This document shows positions 47,651 through 59,343 of a stretch of 64,000 nucleotides of DNA, piece after piece. The stretch spans positions 124,001-188,000 of the forward strand of contig JALIZF010001326.1 in the NCBI GenBank assembly GCA_029948255.1. Direction: 5' to 3'. This DNA comes from Telmatactis stephensoni. Lineage: Eukaryota; Cnidaria; Anthozoa; Actiniaria; Isophelliidae. The notes below the pieces were generated by a model. That model was not told the origin of the DNA and made no database searches. It saw only the letters and a program-made list of their open reading frames with translations. Every line of letters begins with the position of its first letter. The stretch's first letter is position 1. The position numbers were made by a program, and so were the translations under genes.

Positions 47651-48113
47651 AATCGTACTTTAATACTGAAATTTAACACTAATTTTTTAATAATATCGTA
47701 GTATTGAATTAACCCTACTTAATAACTTCTGAGGAGTAGCTCTAGGGTATATTTACTACGGAGTACGGTCAAGCAAAAGAAACTGAAGTACAGAGAAGGA
47801 ATTCCAGTACCCATCACGAGCACTCTTTGATGTTATTTTTGGTATTAAACTATTTTCAACTCGTTCCCATGTTTGAGCGATCACCTAGCTTGCCACGTTA
47901 ATTGCGGGCACCGCATGTAGAGCTTGGTGTATACTATGAGCCTTCATTGCGGTGGCTATGTTAATTACTTTTCTTGAAATCATCTGACCATTTTGCCCAA
48001 AATAAACCAAATTAAAAATGGCATCATGCGGTGCTTATGAGGGATGCATGGGGATTTCTTCTCTTAACTCAAGTTTTCTTGGATCACCTCAAATTGTTAT
48101 CACTGCTAGCCCT

Positions 48114-48133
48114 CAAAAAAAAAAAAAAAAAAA
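48114..48133. repeat. 20-base A run
   Basis: Pure A tract after TAGCCCTC. It could be the tail of a retroposed sequence, but no source is recognised upstream. Confidence 0.8.
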
Positions 48134-48292
48134 GGTAAAATTTCATATGGTTATAAATATTTATAACCAATATGTTAGAAATAGAAAATAATTTCTAATA
48201 ATATATAGATATTAAATGTTATCAGATAAACACCTTTTATAAGCGCCAGAAAGGGGCCAAAAACGAAAATCACCATATGTAACATTTTAGTA

Positions 48293-48420
48293 TAAGTCTG
48301 TCTGCCCGCTCTTCAATTGGGCTTCCTGTGGTAGTCGCTCAGCAACCTACCAGAAGAGGTAATAGGGCGTAAACTTATTGAATCAGTCTAGCAACATTTA
48401 GTTTAGTTTTCTGAGGGAGT
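48293..48420. repeat. Dispersed repeat shared with 8.1 kb, next to a satellite array
   Basis: Contains ATTGGGCTTCCTGTGG, GTCGCTCA and ACTTATTGAATCAGTCT as at 8080-8190. The 17-bp array starts immediately after it. Confidence 0.68.
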
Positions 48421-48713
48421 CTGTGTTCTAGAGGTGTCTGCCTTTTAGAGAGGTGTCTGAATTCTAGAGGTGTCTGAATTCTAGAGGTGACTGTATTCTG
48501 GTGGTGTCTTGTTCTAGAAATATCTGTATTCTAGAGGTGTCGAATTCTAGAGGTGTCTGTATTCTACAGGTGTCTGTATTCTAGAGGTGACTGTATTCTA
48601 GAGGTGTCTGTATTCTAAAGGTGTCTGTCTTCTAGAGGTGTCTGTATTCTAGAAGTGTCTGTATTCTAGAGGTGTCTGTATTCTAGAGGTGTCTGTCTTC
48701 TAGAATTGCACTT
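48421..48713. repeat. 17-bp satellite, array 3, inverted
   Basis: Units read TCTAGAGGTGTCTGTAT, the reverse complement of the 44.3-kb unit. About 17 copies with minor variants. Confidence 0.95.
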
Positions 48714-49187
48714 ATCTGTATTCTTGTCAAACTGTATCAAAATCGTGCCAGTTGGAAGGTAACGTTTCCGAAAAATGTGTGAATCATCCAGAAAGCCATT
48801 TGTAATATATTCTATTTACAGAACCTGTACATAGATTGTACGTGTACGATCCCTGCCGAAAAGCGTCGCGACCCTCAGGAGACGGCAGAAATTTAGGCAA
48901 TACCGTTTTAGCTTGGAGACGTTTTTCTTAAACCTCATTATATGTCCAATAATCTCATCCGGCCAATACTCCATACACACATATCTCAATAATTCTATAC
49001 GTAAATTAGAAGTGAAAAATTGGTAAAGATTGTTACAGATAAATTGAACGTGTCAACTCACTTCCCGGCCAGTAGACTAAAACGTCAAAAAATTTGGGAG
49101 GAAGAATTTTAGGAAATGAGATTCTGTCTCGCCCAATGTCTCTTACATTTTAAAACGAGCGCGTATCCACGTCCGAACATAACTGAT

Positions 49188-49458
49188 AAATTATCGAGAT
49201 AAATACTAGTGATATTTTATGTGGATTTTATTTAAAATCTTTTATATAAGAAAAGCATGGACAAGCAAACGTTTATGTCCGGTTGATAACGTCAATTATC
49301 GAGATATATACTAGTGATTTTTTTTGTGGATTTTATTAAAAATCTTTTATAAAAGAAAAGCATGGACAAGCAAACGTTTATGTCCGGCTGATAACGTTTA
49401 TCGCGATCGTTTGTGATATTTTAGGTGGAATATTTGACAATCTTTTATGAAAGACATT
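49188..49458. repeat. 105-bp tandem repeat, about 2.6 copies
   Basis: ACAAGCAAACGTTTATGTCC at 49261 recurs at 49366. The flanking ATTATCGAGATA and TACTAGTGAT are likewise repeated. The third copy is degraded. GCAGGTGTCCGTATTC after it (49499) resembles the 17-bp satellite. Confidence 0.88.
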
Positions 49459-50766
49459 ATCTAAATGGAGCACATTGGATCCTCTCTAATACCGTAAGCA
49501 GGTGTCCGTATTCTTCAGGTGTCCGTTCTATCGAGTAGAGTACATGGAGACTTACTGTTATTGAGACAGTTGCTTCAATACTAACAGTTGTTGGTTATAA
49601 GAGATGATTGAATGTTGTTTTGTATCAAGTACATTAGTCAATCAATCAATAAAACTACATCAGTATCATTCTTCTAGCTGGTCACTAGTGGCCCACTAGT
49701 TCATTTGGTCACCATACCACATAATTAGGTAGACTTGTGTTGTATCATGTATCTACATTGTAGAGTTAGTCGTTTGTATTAGAGTTGTTTGCATGATAGA
49801 GGAACGACGGTTATCCACTTTCTTGCGAGTATTGTAAAGTTCATGCAAAAAACACGGGAGAATTATTGAACGAAATACATAGAAAACAAAATAGCAAATA
49901 TTTCTAATCCCCGGTACACGATTTTTTGTACGAATTTTAAATGTGGCAGATGTGTGCAAGAGTATATGCTTGAAAGACAATCATGGGAAAAAATAGTGTC
50001 TCCGTGGTGACGAAACGGATGAGATTCTGAGAAAAACAAAGACACCATATCAATTATATGCTGACATCCCGTCTCTTTGAAACTGGTAAAATCACCATAT
50101 CAGCGATATCTTTCGAGCTGATGTTGAGTAATATGTTATTTCGAGCTAGTAGAAAAGACTTTCATTTTGTAGAAAACGAAAAGAAAAAATTCATTCAGAA
50201 GTGTATGCTCTAAATTGGCACCTACGTGTGATGGACATAGGAAGTGAAAAATGCAAAACAAAACAAAATAAGAAAAAATGCGTGGGTATTAAATGGAAGC
50301 AATTGTAGATGAATGAGAAATTGAGAGGTAAGAGGATGGAAAATGAATACACTGTGAAAATAAAGTCTACATTAAAGGATTACGAGGAAATAAGAGAATC
50401 AAACTTACGTGAAACAGTAACAATATATTTTATGGCGGTTTCCACTTTTGTTTAATGTAATGCCAAGAGACCATATAACAGGGTAATATTGATTTTTTTA
50501 GCAAAGTAAATACAGACTTTGCCGCACCAATGCGAACGGAGAACAATTTCAAACGACGAAATTGCAGTCAAGTCTCATTAAAAGTTTGTATAATTAATTT
50601 GGCTTTTATGCGCTTATTTCAATAAAACCTCCAGATATTGAAAAACCTAAAATGGACAATCAAAACTGGCTAACATCCTGCGAATTTTTCAGTTTGTGAT
50701 TTCACCTGTCGCATTTCAATTCTCTTGATTCAAATTTTAAATTTCAGATTTCACAGGCGAAATAAG
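49459..50766. other. Non-coding stretch
   Basis: No gene or clear repeat structure seen apart from two degenerate GGTGTCCG words near 49500-49530. Confidence 0.45.
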
Positions 50767-50783
50767 GAGAGAGAGAGAGAGAC

Positions 50784-50861
<78 letters not shown>
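50767..50861. repeat. (GA)n microsatellite
   Basis: Nearly pure GA dinucleotides with two GACA interruptions. The minus frames are Ser-Leu repeats. Confidence 0.97.
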
Positions 50862-50864
<3 letters not shown>

Positions 50865-51829
50865 AGGAAAATGAAAAGGAAGGGAGTTCGAAAAGTTGAA
50901 TGGAAGAAGTAATCAAAGAAAGTGAAAAAAAAAGAAAAGAAAGGGAAAAGTAGAATGCAAGAAACAATCAAAGAAGAAGCAACCAACGATCGAATATTCA
51001 ATCTAGAGCAGTAAACCAGTTCTAAATAACTTGACCACATGCTGAGACTAATAATTCCACTCTTGGCCTTCCTCCACTTAGCTTGGAGGTGCTTTGCTTG
51101 AGGGTTATCTATTTAACGAGATTGCTCAGTAAGAGAATTGAATTCACAGAAATCATTTGCTCATTTAGCAGTTAAAAAAATATTTTCACCACCACGCGTA
51201 GCATAGTTCTATTAATTTCAAAATTGTTTTAAAATATGACTTTTTCTGAAAAATGGGAATCGTGAAATCATTTCCCAAATGTGTATTTGTATGTTACGTT
51301 CCTGTTATTTTTTTTACGAAAAATCGGATTGTTATCTGTCTAGGGACATATTGAATTCTCAGCTTGGTACCATGTTGTCCATTGTTCCATTGGTACTAAG
51401 ATTGTTCATTTCCGAGTCGTCTAATATATCTACGTCTTTAGAAAGGTGTTTTTATAGACTGGAACCTCCTTAAACGTTCTCAGTCCTTTTATGCTACTAA
51501 GCTTTTCCTCAATAGCTTTAATTCTGACTCGTATTAGTAAAAATACATTTGCATGAGGTTTTCTTTAAAAATTAATCCACGAAAACTGCCTCTTATATAA
51601 AGGCCCCCTACCACGATCATAGGTGGAGGCACCCGACTGTCAGTTAACTAATGAATCGCTAAGAACACATTATTGTCGGGTTTTAGGAACTTTGAAAATC
51701 ATTTTCAGTGCAATAAGTAAAATGTCATTTAACTATAAACTCCATTAATCAGTTAACTACTTATTTTTAGGTGAAATGTGAGTTAACTGTTTAATCTCCA
51801 TTGATATTGTCTAGCAGTATTGGGTGTTG

Positions 51830-52030
51830 GTGTTAGCCAGACGGTCCTAAAGTGTTCAATTTTCAGCGTTTTTATCTGAAATCGGGTATAGGTTTTAACC
51901 ATTTAAGTCTGAAAAGGATGCATTTTTAAGAGAAAACTTCGATTTTGGACTAAAATAGGATAGGAAGAATCACATTTTCTTGTCTGAAACAGGTTTAGAA
52001 TTACCTCGAGTGCACGCCGCATCCCAAATT
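51830..52030. repeat. Possible interspersed repeat
   Basis: GGTCCTAAAGTGTTCAATTT, TCTGAAATCGGGTATAGGTT and TAAGTCTGAAAAGGAT recall a tandem-like dispersed repeat of coral genomes. This is memory-based and has no second copy in the window. Confidence 0.25.
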
Positions 52031-52154
52031 TTCAGGGACTAGACTCCCCCTGGTTATTGTAAAGTTTGAGTATTTCATAATTTTGAATTTTGTATTATAA
52101 GTACATTCTTTGTATGGAGATTTTCTCAATGAGCGTAGAAATCTAGACAAGGCT

Positions 52155-52320
52155 ACAGAGAACAGTATATAGTGCCAGTATTACAGAGCTATTCCGGTGT
52201 GTTTATAGGCTGCTATATTATGCGTCTGTATTACAGGTGTTTTTTATCATAACGTTCGTATTAGAGATGTCCGTATTATACAGGCGTTTACAGAGACGTC
52301 CGCAGAGATGGGAAGTAGGG
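52155..52320. repeat. Degenerate relative of the 17-bp satellite
   Basis: Words GTCTGTATTACAGGTG, GTTCGTATTAGAGATG and GTCCGTATTATACAGG at roughly 17-30-base spacing. Confidence 0.5.
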
Positions 52321-55300
52321 GTGGGCATTAACATTCTGGCAAAAGGGACTTTTATGCTTTCGTTATCTCAAATGAAGAGGACAAAGTGGCCTTCACAATG
52401 TCTGCAATCAAGGTAACAAAAAGCTCTTATCCTTTCTGATGATTAGATTGATATCTTGTATATATTTCGATATATTGAGTAAAAGTTGAATCAACTAGAA
52501 AATATACAGTCATATATGGTTCGGTATTGCCACAAAATCTTTGATAACATATCCTTTATCACAGCCATTTAACTTTAACAACGATAAACTTTACGTGAAT
52601 TGCAGAAACTGAGAGTGACTTGGTACACAATATAGGAAGAAAGTTTCGTGCATAAAGGTGTGATTTTTTGCTTTGTAAATTGATTGCTGACGGCAAACAC
52701 CTCTAATTTTCAGTCAATATGTTCGCCTCTAACCTTTGCTGAAACTGATTAAAACGGAACAAAGAATAAATACCCAGCCACGAATTTAAAGAACAGTTTA
52801 AAGTTTGCATCGTTGGAGGTAACACTTCCCAGGCTAGAATTGTACGACAAGAGGAAAAACTTGTGCTCGCCTTTCCTGTGAAGTACTTTTAATTACTGAT
52901 TTCATTCATATTTGGCAGATGTGACAGGTATTATGAGAACATATAGCTTATATGCGAAAAACTATTTTCGAATTACTTGCAGAAAGAAAAGATCGTACTT
53001 GCAGAAAGGAAAGATCTTGAAAACAATATATGAAGAAAGTTGCCCTGTGTTTTCGCAATTGTGGGGGATTTGAAATGACAAAATTAAAACTAAATATGTG
53101 TCTAAAAATTAAAAGATTTGCTCAGAATATATAGGCTGTTTTTCAATATTCTTTCTAGCTTCATGGATTTAAGACCTAAACGATTGAAAAATGAATTCAA
53201 AACAATACTTTTCCCCAAGAAATTTTGCAGTAAACTTATCTGGGGAAAATGGGAGTTGTTTTATGAATTTAATCTTGATAGATTAAGAATATATTCTTTT
53301 TTTACAGCATAAAAATACGGAAAAGAGAGCAAACAAACTTATCTCGTTTAAGAAGCACAAAAGTAAACAACGCAAATTGGAAAACATGCAGAGATAATTA
53401 TTTTTCAAGCATATCGAGTTTTTTTCAATTCCTCTTCAAATTTTAACTTATTTTCGATTTATGTTTCAAATATTTATGGTGTTTACGTATCATTTTAGTA
53501 TTTTGATCCTATAATGGCCTAAATTCAGCTCTCTACATTATTTATCGATATTTGTATCATTAATATTGACATTGGAAGTATATTCGAGATGTTTTTCTTC
53601 GACATTGGGCTTTATATCACCATTAAGAGAATAATTTCAAATATCCTCGAAAATCGATTTCTGGCTTGTTTAGTGATGTTTTGAAAACATATGATTGTTT
53701 GGGCAGAAAGTAGGCGTTGATACGTGATGATCTAGTCAACTCGAGCTCAAACAGTCATTCGCATTCACTATAGCCACTGATTCGATCGTAGGATATACAG
53801 TTCGTTTAAAAAATCGTTGCTTTGGACGTTTTTACTGGTTAGTAAAAGTGAAACTGCTGCTGCTTCATTAGAACGTGGCAACGCTAATCAAGTATAATTT
53901 GACTGAGCCAAACCAAAAACCATTCGCCACCTTAATCTACGGTAAGGGATACTGATTTTGGTTATTATATTATTAGAATGGAGAAAAATCCATCGATCTA
54001 TATTTAACAATGTAGCCTTGAATTCTATTTTGGACATTTTTAGTATGAATCAAATCTAATACGGTTCGAAAAAATCAGTACTTTAGATAATTGCATAATT
54101 CCTGATTTGCAAACTGTATGTTATCACAGCGAGAGAAAAAATCTAAAACTCGAGATTTAAATAATTGATTCAGTTTACACCATGTCTTAAGACGGAGAAG
54201 ACCCAGGTGTTTCCTATGGCCTTTTCTTATTTAGTTTCCAAGTTAGATACCCATATAATCCTATATATCTCATTATTCCACTACTTCTCTCCACGCCGTC
54301 AGTTCGAGCGGTGTATTTAACTCTGGCTATCAGAACCACTTTGCTTAAGCTTCTTGAATTTGCCCAAATCACTAGAGTTATCGAAGACTTAGTTATTCCT
54401 CGACAAGAACAATCGACTAGATGCATTAGTTTTCTAATATTCAAGAGGTACTGTTGGTTAAAATCATGAACTGAATTTTTCGTTGGATTTGTCAAGTGCT
54501 TTTTCTTCTTTTCTAGTGAGGGAGTTTAGGTTGAAAGTGCAAACTGGCTAGCATTTTGCATATTCGTAGATTTTGGTATGATAGCGCGGTATGAGGTATG
54601 CACTACGGTTTGATTGATTGATGGACTTGGGTTTTGTAATGAAGATTTGAGAGCACTGAAGAGGGAAGCTGCACGAAAGACTTATTAAAATAGAACACGT
54701 TGACGCAACGTAAAAGTGAAGAAAAAAATATTAAATAAAGGCTGGTATACATCAAAATCAAATTGAATTAATGCGTTTATTTGTTTCGTTAAAAAATAAA
54801 AAAAAGAATGTTTACTTAAGTGGAGAGCATTAACATACATTAACGCGAAGTTATTAGAAAGGTAAAGTGCTTTTCGGTTTACAGAAAATTATAGGTACTA
54901 TTTTATGGTTAAAAGAAGTGTTATTTTGCCATGCGCTCATGAATAGAAAGCTAGAATATACAATTATGTATAGTATGTAAAAACTACCAAACAAGTTATA
55001 AATAATATACAATAATATTTCAGTGGTTATATAGTGCATTTTTTTTAGAGTTGTATAAAAGAGAAGTGTAAGAAAAGAGGGAAAAATAGCTATATGCAGG
55101 CAACAAATATGTTGAGTTATGTTTTTTCATAATTAAGGTGTTTCAGTTTTCCTTCAAAGCCACGAAAGAGCCGCACAACTGCGATAACGTCAGAAACATT
55201 AATTATCTAAATGCCAAAGAACAATTTTGATCCAGATGTAGGGACACATTATACAAAGTAATGTTTGTCTTAGAAGTGATTTTAGTAAGATGAATACATA

Positions 55301-55750
55301 CAGTTAGAGTACGCTACACCCTTTACTGTCCTTGTACAATGCACGCAAAGATAACAGTAACTGTAAATGTTTATGTAAAATAATTGCAAGTTTTTACTCT
55401 AAAGGGGAAAGCACCAGGGGTTCTTCGATAACTGCGACAAATTTCAGCTCTAATCTATTTGTGCAGGAAGGGAGATCCAAATTACATATGAGATCACAAA
55501 GAACCCTTCTTATTAGCCGTGCGTAAAATGCGAATAACGCACGCCCGTGGGTTATTGAGTCATTTCCTGAAGAAAGAAATGGCAATCAAAAAGCTGAAAG
55601 CCCAGAGTTTAACCGTGTTACAAAAAAACGAAAAAGTTTTGTTTTGGTATAGATTCCAGCATTAGTTTTTACCAAGATTGATGGGTCTCAAGATAGTCAT
55701 GTTAACATCTTTGATCCACCAATCACCGTTCAAAACCCCCACCCATGTGA
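52321..55750. other. Long non-coding stretch
   Basis: No supported gene. At 54214-54495 both strands are open for nearly 90 codons, but no domain is recognised. A small duplication of TTGCAGAAAGGAAAGATC lies at about 52976-53015. Confidence 0.45.
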
Positions 55751-56080
55751 CACAACAATTTTTGCTTCCTTAAGCTTAATTATTCATCCATCCAATCAGA
55801 AGCTCTCCTTAAGAATCTCGTCTCTACGCAAACTGAAAGGACTAGACTTGGAGAGCAATCGCCGAAGGGCAACGATGCAGAATCCGCCGTATTACTTCCA
55901 ACTCTAAAAGATGTTGTTTGTTTTACAGATCCTTCAAGAAAAACACTCAAGCAAGCGCTGTTACGGTCCAAACATCGACATATACATAAGCACGGGCGAG
56001 CCAAGTTGCCCGCTTCTAAGTGCTTAATCCAAGAACAAGAGAAAGGTGTCTTAAGAGGGCTCAAATCTAAGACAATTTAA
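55751..56080 (+). other. Open frame without ATG, possible upstream exon
   Basis: Plus-strand frame of 109 codons between TGA (55748-55750) and TAA (56078-56080), less AT-rich than its surroundings. It reads as a hydrophilic, basic peptide (STQTERTRLGEQSPKG, KDVVCFTDPSRKTLKQALL, SKHRHIHKHGRAKLPA). An acceptor-like CCAATCAG ends at 55799. No ATG and no recognised family. It may be 5' untranslated sequence of the receptor or a terminal exon of another gene. Confidence 0.22.
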
Positions 56081-56084
56081 GAAC

Positions 56085-56707
56085 GATAGAAAAAGGAAGG
56101 AAGCAGTGGACATATTTTTGACAAGTATAAACTGGTCAGAGTTGACAACGCGCGCCAAACACCTCCATCACTAATTGCCTCTGTGAGAATCGCTTGCGGC
56201 AAGGAGACTGTTTTGATTATCACCCACAAGAGAACCTTTTGAAGAATTCAAAGGAATTTGAATCTTTCATTAAAAAGAACTCATGCAAAATTGGCTACAA
56301 AAAGATTGAAAATTGCTGACGTCCGCACAGGAGAACGTTTCGTCAAGACAATTATAATTGCAGAGGAAGCGAGGTTTTTTCTAGACCACCATCATCATTG
56401 GTATCCTTTGCTTGCAGAGACTGATATTCTCTGAGGCCATTCCAAGTGAAGGCTAGGTACTTAGTTCTAGAGATAAGTTTGTTGGTGCAAAACAAGACTG
56501 TTTTCCTTTCAAAACATTAGTGAGAAATCTTTCTGGCACGATCTGAAAGTAGTGGAGGTGCTATCAAGTTGCCTTACCAAAGACTGGAAGGGTTTTTTGA
56601 TTCCATTTTTTTAAATCTTACAAAAGACTGATAAAAGTGCGTGGAAGGTTTATCGTAAAAGTGCGTCAGTAATTTGTATTTCTTCCGCAAGAACAGGCGA
56701 ATATATA
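56085..56707 (+). other. Upstream region of the receptor, probable 5' UTR
   Basis: Less AT-rich than more distant flanks and without long frames. TTTGTATTTCTTCCGCAAG followed by AACAG near 56671-56695 could be a splice acceptor just before the ATG, so a 5' untranslated intron is possible. No promoter element can be named. Confidence 0.3.
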
Positions 56708-57739
56708 ATGGCATCTCAGTCGAATTTGACAGTTGTCTTCTCCAACATGAACCAAACCAACAGACCGGGATCAGAAGCTTATCTCAGCCCAGAACAATTC
56801 ATGGCAGTTGTGGTATCGTTGAGTTGTTTATCTGTACTTATTGTAGCAACAAATACTATAGTTTGTTGTATTGTGTACTTGAACAAGACTATTCGCACGT
56901 GCACTAATTGGATTGTAGTATCCCTAGCCATCTCGGATATCATTGTGGGAGCGGTGTTTTTTCCTTTGCATCTTGCAGTGCCAACATTCGCGGGCAACGG
57001 GTACATTACAGCCATTTCGCTTTTAGTAGGAGTTTCTAACGTGGTTTGTGTCACGTACGATCGATATCTATCGATCTCAGCCCCGCTTACTTATACAATG
57101 GACATACAGCAAAGATTTAAGACAATGATAGTGCTATGTTGGGTTGTACCCATTGCGTTTGCTCTAGTACCATTAACATGGTACGCCAATCCTGGACACA
57201 TAGCACACAAGGTGTACTTATTCGTCATGGAAATCTGTGGGGTTATCATCCCATATATCTTTATCTTCGTCGTTTATTTCTACATCTTTAAGCAAGTGAA
57301 AAAATGCAGCAAGCGACTTCAAACTGAACTAACCGACCAAAGAACTATGAACACGAAACGAAGTCATCTCTTTTTTGAAATGAAAGTAGCAAGAGTTTTC
57401 ATCGCGATTGCAAGTGTCTTCATACTCTGCTGGGCACCGATATTGTTCATAACTACAGCCTCTGCTATAGGGTATGCCCGAGTTGTCCCTCCTTATCTCT
57501 ATATAATAGCATACTGTACGATAGCCTTGGATTCTATAGTAAACCCTATCATCTACTGCTTTCTTAAACCGGATATTCAATCAGCGATTCGTAAAACACT
57601 CCGAAAAGCACGTCGGCATGAAATGACGATACGGTTTCACTCCAAAGCCATTGATACTGCTGGAATTGTCATACGAACAAGTAACACGAACTTGCGTGTT
57701 AGTAATAATGGTAGTAGTGGACAAATCAATAACATTTAA
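56708..57739 (+). CDS. Rhodopsin-class (class A) G protein-coupled receptor, orphan
   Basis: A single uninterrupted frame of 343 codons. ATG lies in a favourable context (A at -3, G at +4). Seven hydrophobic helices at about 31-57, 68-92, 100-122, 138-158, 170-195, 226-253 and 262-285. Class A landmarks: Asn49 in TM1, LAISD with Asp77, DRY 118-120, Trp145 in TM4, Pro182 in TM5, CWAP 241-244, and NPIIY 279-283 followed by an amphipathic helix 8 (KPDIQSAIRKTLRK). N-glycosylation sequons lie at Asn6 and Asn15. It should sit in the plasma membrane and couple to G proteins through the basic third intracellular loop. Unusual: the position of the TM3 disulphide cysteine (25 before Arg119) is Phe94, the second extracellular loop has no Cys, and position 3.32 is Thr101 instead of the amine-binding Asp. 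A classical aminergic ligand is therefore unlikely. The ligand is unknown. Short, intronless receptors of this type are common in cnidarian expansions. Confidence 0.95.
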   Translation: MASQSNLTVVFSNMNQTNRPGSEAYLSPEQFMAVVVSLSCLSVLIVATNTIVCCIVYLNKTIRTCTNWIVVSLAISDIIVGAVFFPLHLAVPTFAGNGYITAISLLVGVSNVVCVTYDRYLSISAPLTYTMDIQQRFKTMIVLCWVVPIAFALVPLTWYANPGHIAHKVYLFVMEICGVIIPYIFIFVVYFYIFKQVKKCSKRLQTELTDQRTMNTKRSHLFFEMKVARVFIAIASVFILCWAPILFITTASAIGYARVVPPYLYIIAYCTIALDSIVNPIIYCFLKPDIQSAIRKTLRKARRHEMTIRFHSKAIDTAGIVIRTSNTNLRVSNNGSSGQINNI

Positions 57740-58783
57740 AGAAAGTATTTATCGTGTACATATTACCGCGCTATGCGGTGTAGATGTAATAGAAAATGTA
57801 TTCGGACAGGTGCAGTGTATGTATTTTTGGTTCCCAAGCAACTGTATAAACAGGAATTGTATATAATAGATGTACATGATTATATAGTTTTAAGAGTGCG
57901 TTATCGAACTCTTAAGCAGTAGGGTTTCTTCAAGAAAAGATTTTCATTGGATGGGTTGGATTTGCTGGCGAGTCTTCTTAGGACATTAAAACGATATAGG
58001 CATTGAATTTGTAGCAATGATTATGTGCAAACGAAAAGAGCTCAATTTCCCCTCTAAGGACATCAAGTGGGTAGATCTAGATGCGCTGTTTCTTCCAATT
58101 CAATGATCAATCAAAAGGATGATTCTTTAACCTAGGTTTTAAAATTATAGAGGGCGAAATGCTGAAGAACTGTTCATAGAATAAGTAGATGATTTCAAAA
58201 CAAAATCGATGATATGACCCTTCGATCGGAATTATACGCAAAAAAAAAAAAAAAAAAACGAAAAAATAACGCCGAATATACATAAATTGCCTATTAGCAA
58301 GTCAACCCAGCCTAAAGGTAATATTTAATTTGAGTAGTTCCAACGCAGCGGTCATAAGCGACAAGGATCAATATGTTATACACTTGAAGACTCTCATTAA
58401 TGGATTATATTCCTCATCATTTTGACTAGAAATATCATTGCTGTGAAAATTCTCATTCTTTTAATTTATACTCTTTTGTAAATATTACACAGCCAGCTTT
58501 GTAATTGTAAATAAATATTGCTTAAATTATGATAACACGAAACAATACTCCTACGAGAACATCCATTTCCTGGCTCCTAACACTAATTACCTTACGGAGC
58601 TTATCCTATTTATTCAAACAAAAAGCAACGACTGTAACTGTTCGGGGTTATCAGTCAATTGAGGATCTATACCATCCAATTATTTCCTTACCTAAGTCCT
58701 GCTTTTACGATATGCACTTATCGGATTACAGTACAATATTGCTAAGATGGATTTGACAATCTCTAAATCACTACTATGCCAGG
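57740..58783. other. 3' flank of the receptor gene
   Basis: Probable 3' UTR followed by intergenic sequence. Contains an A run at 58241-58258. The short frame at 58529-58756 has no recognisable feature. Confidence 0.4.
58510..58515 (+). terminator. AATAAA, candidate polyadenylation signal of the receptor
   Basis: First canonical hexamer found after the receptor stop codon, about 770 bases downstream in an AT-rich stretch. Confidence 0.35.
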
Positions 58784-58973
58784 TCTACTCTGGGGTCTGA
58801 ACTCCCCTTAACTCGCAGAGCGAGTTTAGGCGAGTTAGAGCGAGTTTAGGCGAGTGAGTATAAAATGCGTGAAAGGTCGAGCTAGTGAAGGGAAAATGGT
58901 CCCTCCTCTTTTACGTTTATGAAATCCTATGCGAGTTCGCGTGAGGTAAGGCGAATTTAGACCCTAAAGTAGG
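58784..58973. mobile_element. 190-bp MITE with about 30-bp terminal inverted repeats
   Basis: TCTACTCTGGGGTCTGAACT, then CCCCTTAACT, pairs with the right end (AGGTAAGGCGAATTTAGACC, then CTAAAGTAGG) with several mismatches. The interior repeats GCGAGTTTAGGCGAGT. Confidence 0.6.
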
Positions 58974-59343
58974 CCTTCGATCAGAAACAGCAATGCTTTT
59001 CGATCTTTTTATATAGTTTACTACCGTGATTCTTTTGATCTGCGACATCACTGCACTTTATTATATAAGATAAAAGAGATGTTCGTCTTACATATAGTAA
59101 GGCAGCGAATCGAATAAGTGTTTTAGGTTTCCTTGGTGTCCGTTCTGTCTGTCTAGAGTAAGTTATTACATTATCGCAAAAAAGGAATGCCTCCAAGCAC
59201 TCGAGTTAACCGGAATCACCGAAATTTAACTCAAGACATTTCTTGAAACAGACATCACGTGCCTGTCTCCGCGCAAGCTTGTCTGTATTTGAGAAAATGC
59301 ATTATCGTGCTCTCTACAACTGCCACGTCCCTTTTATGACCTC

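Noticed and set aside
56779..57054. 91-codon minus frame
   Set aside because: Antisense shadow of the receptor gene.
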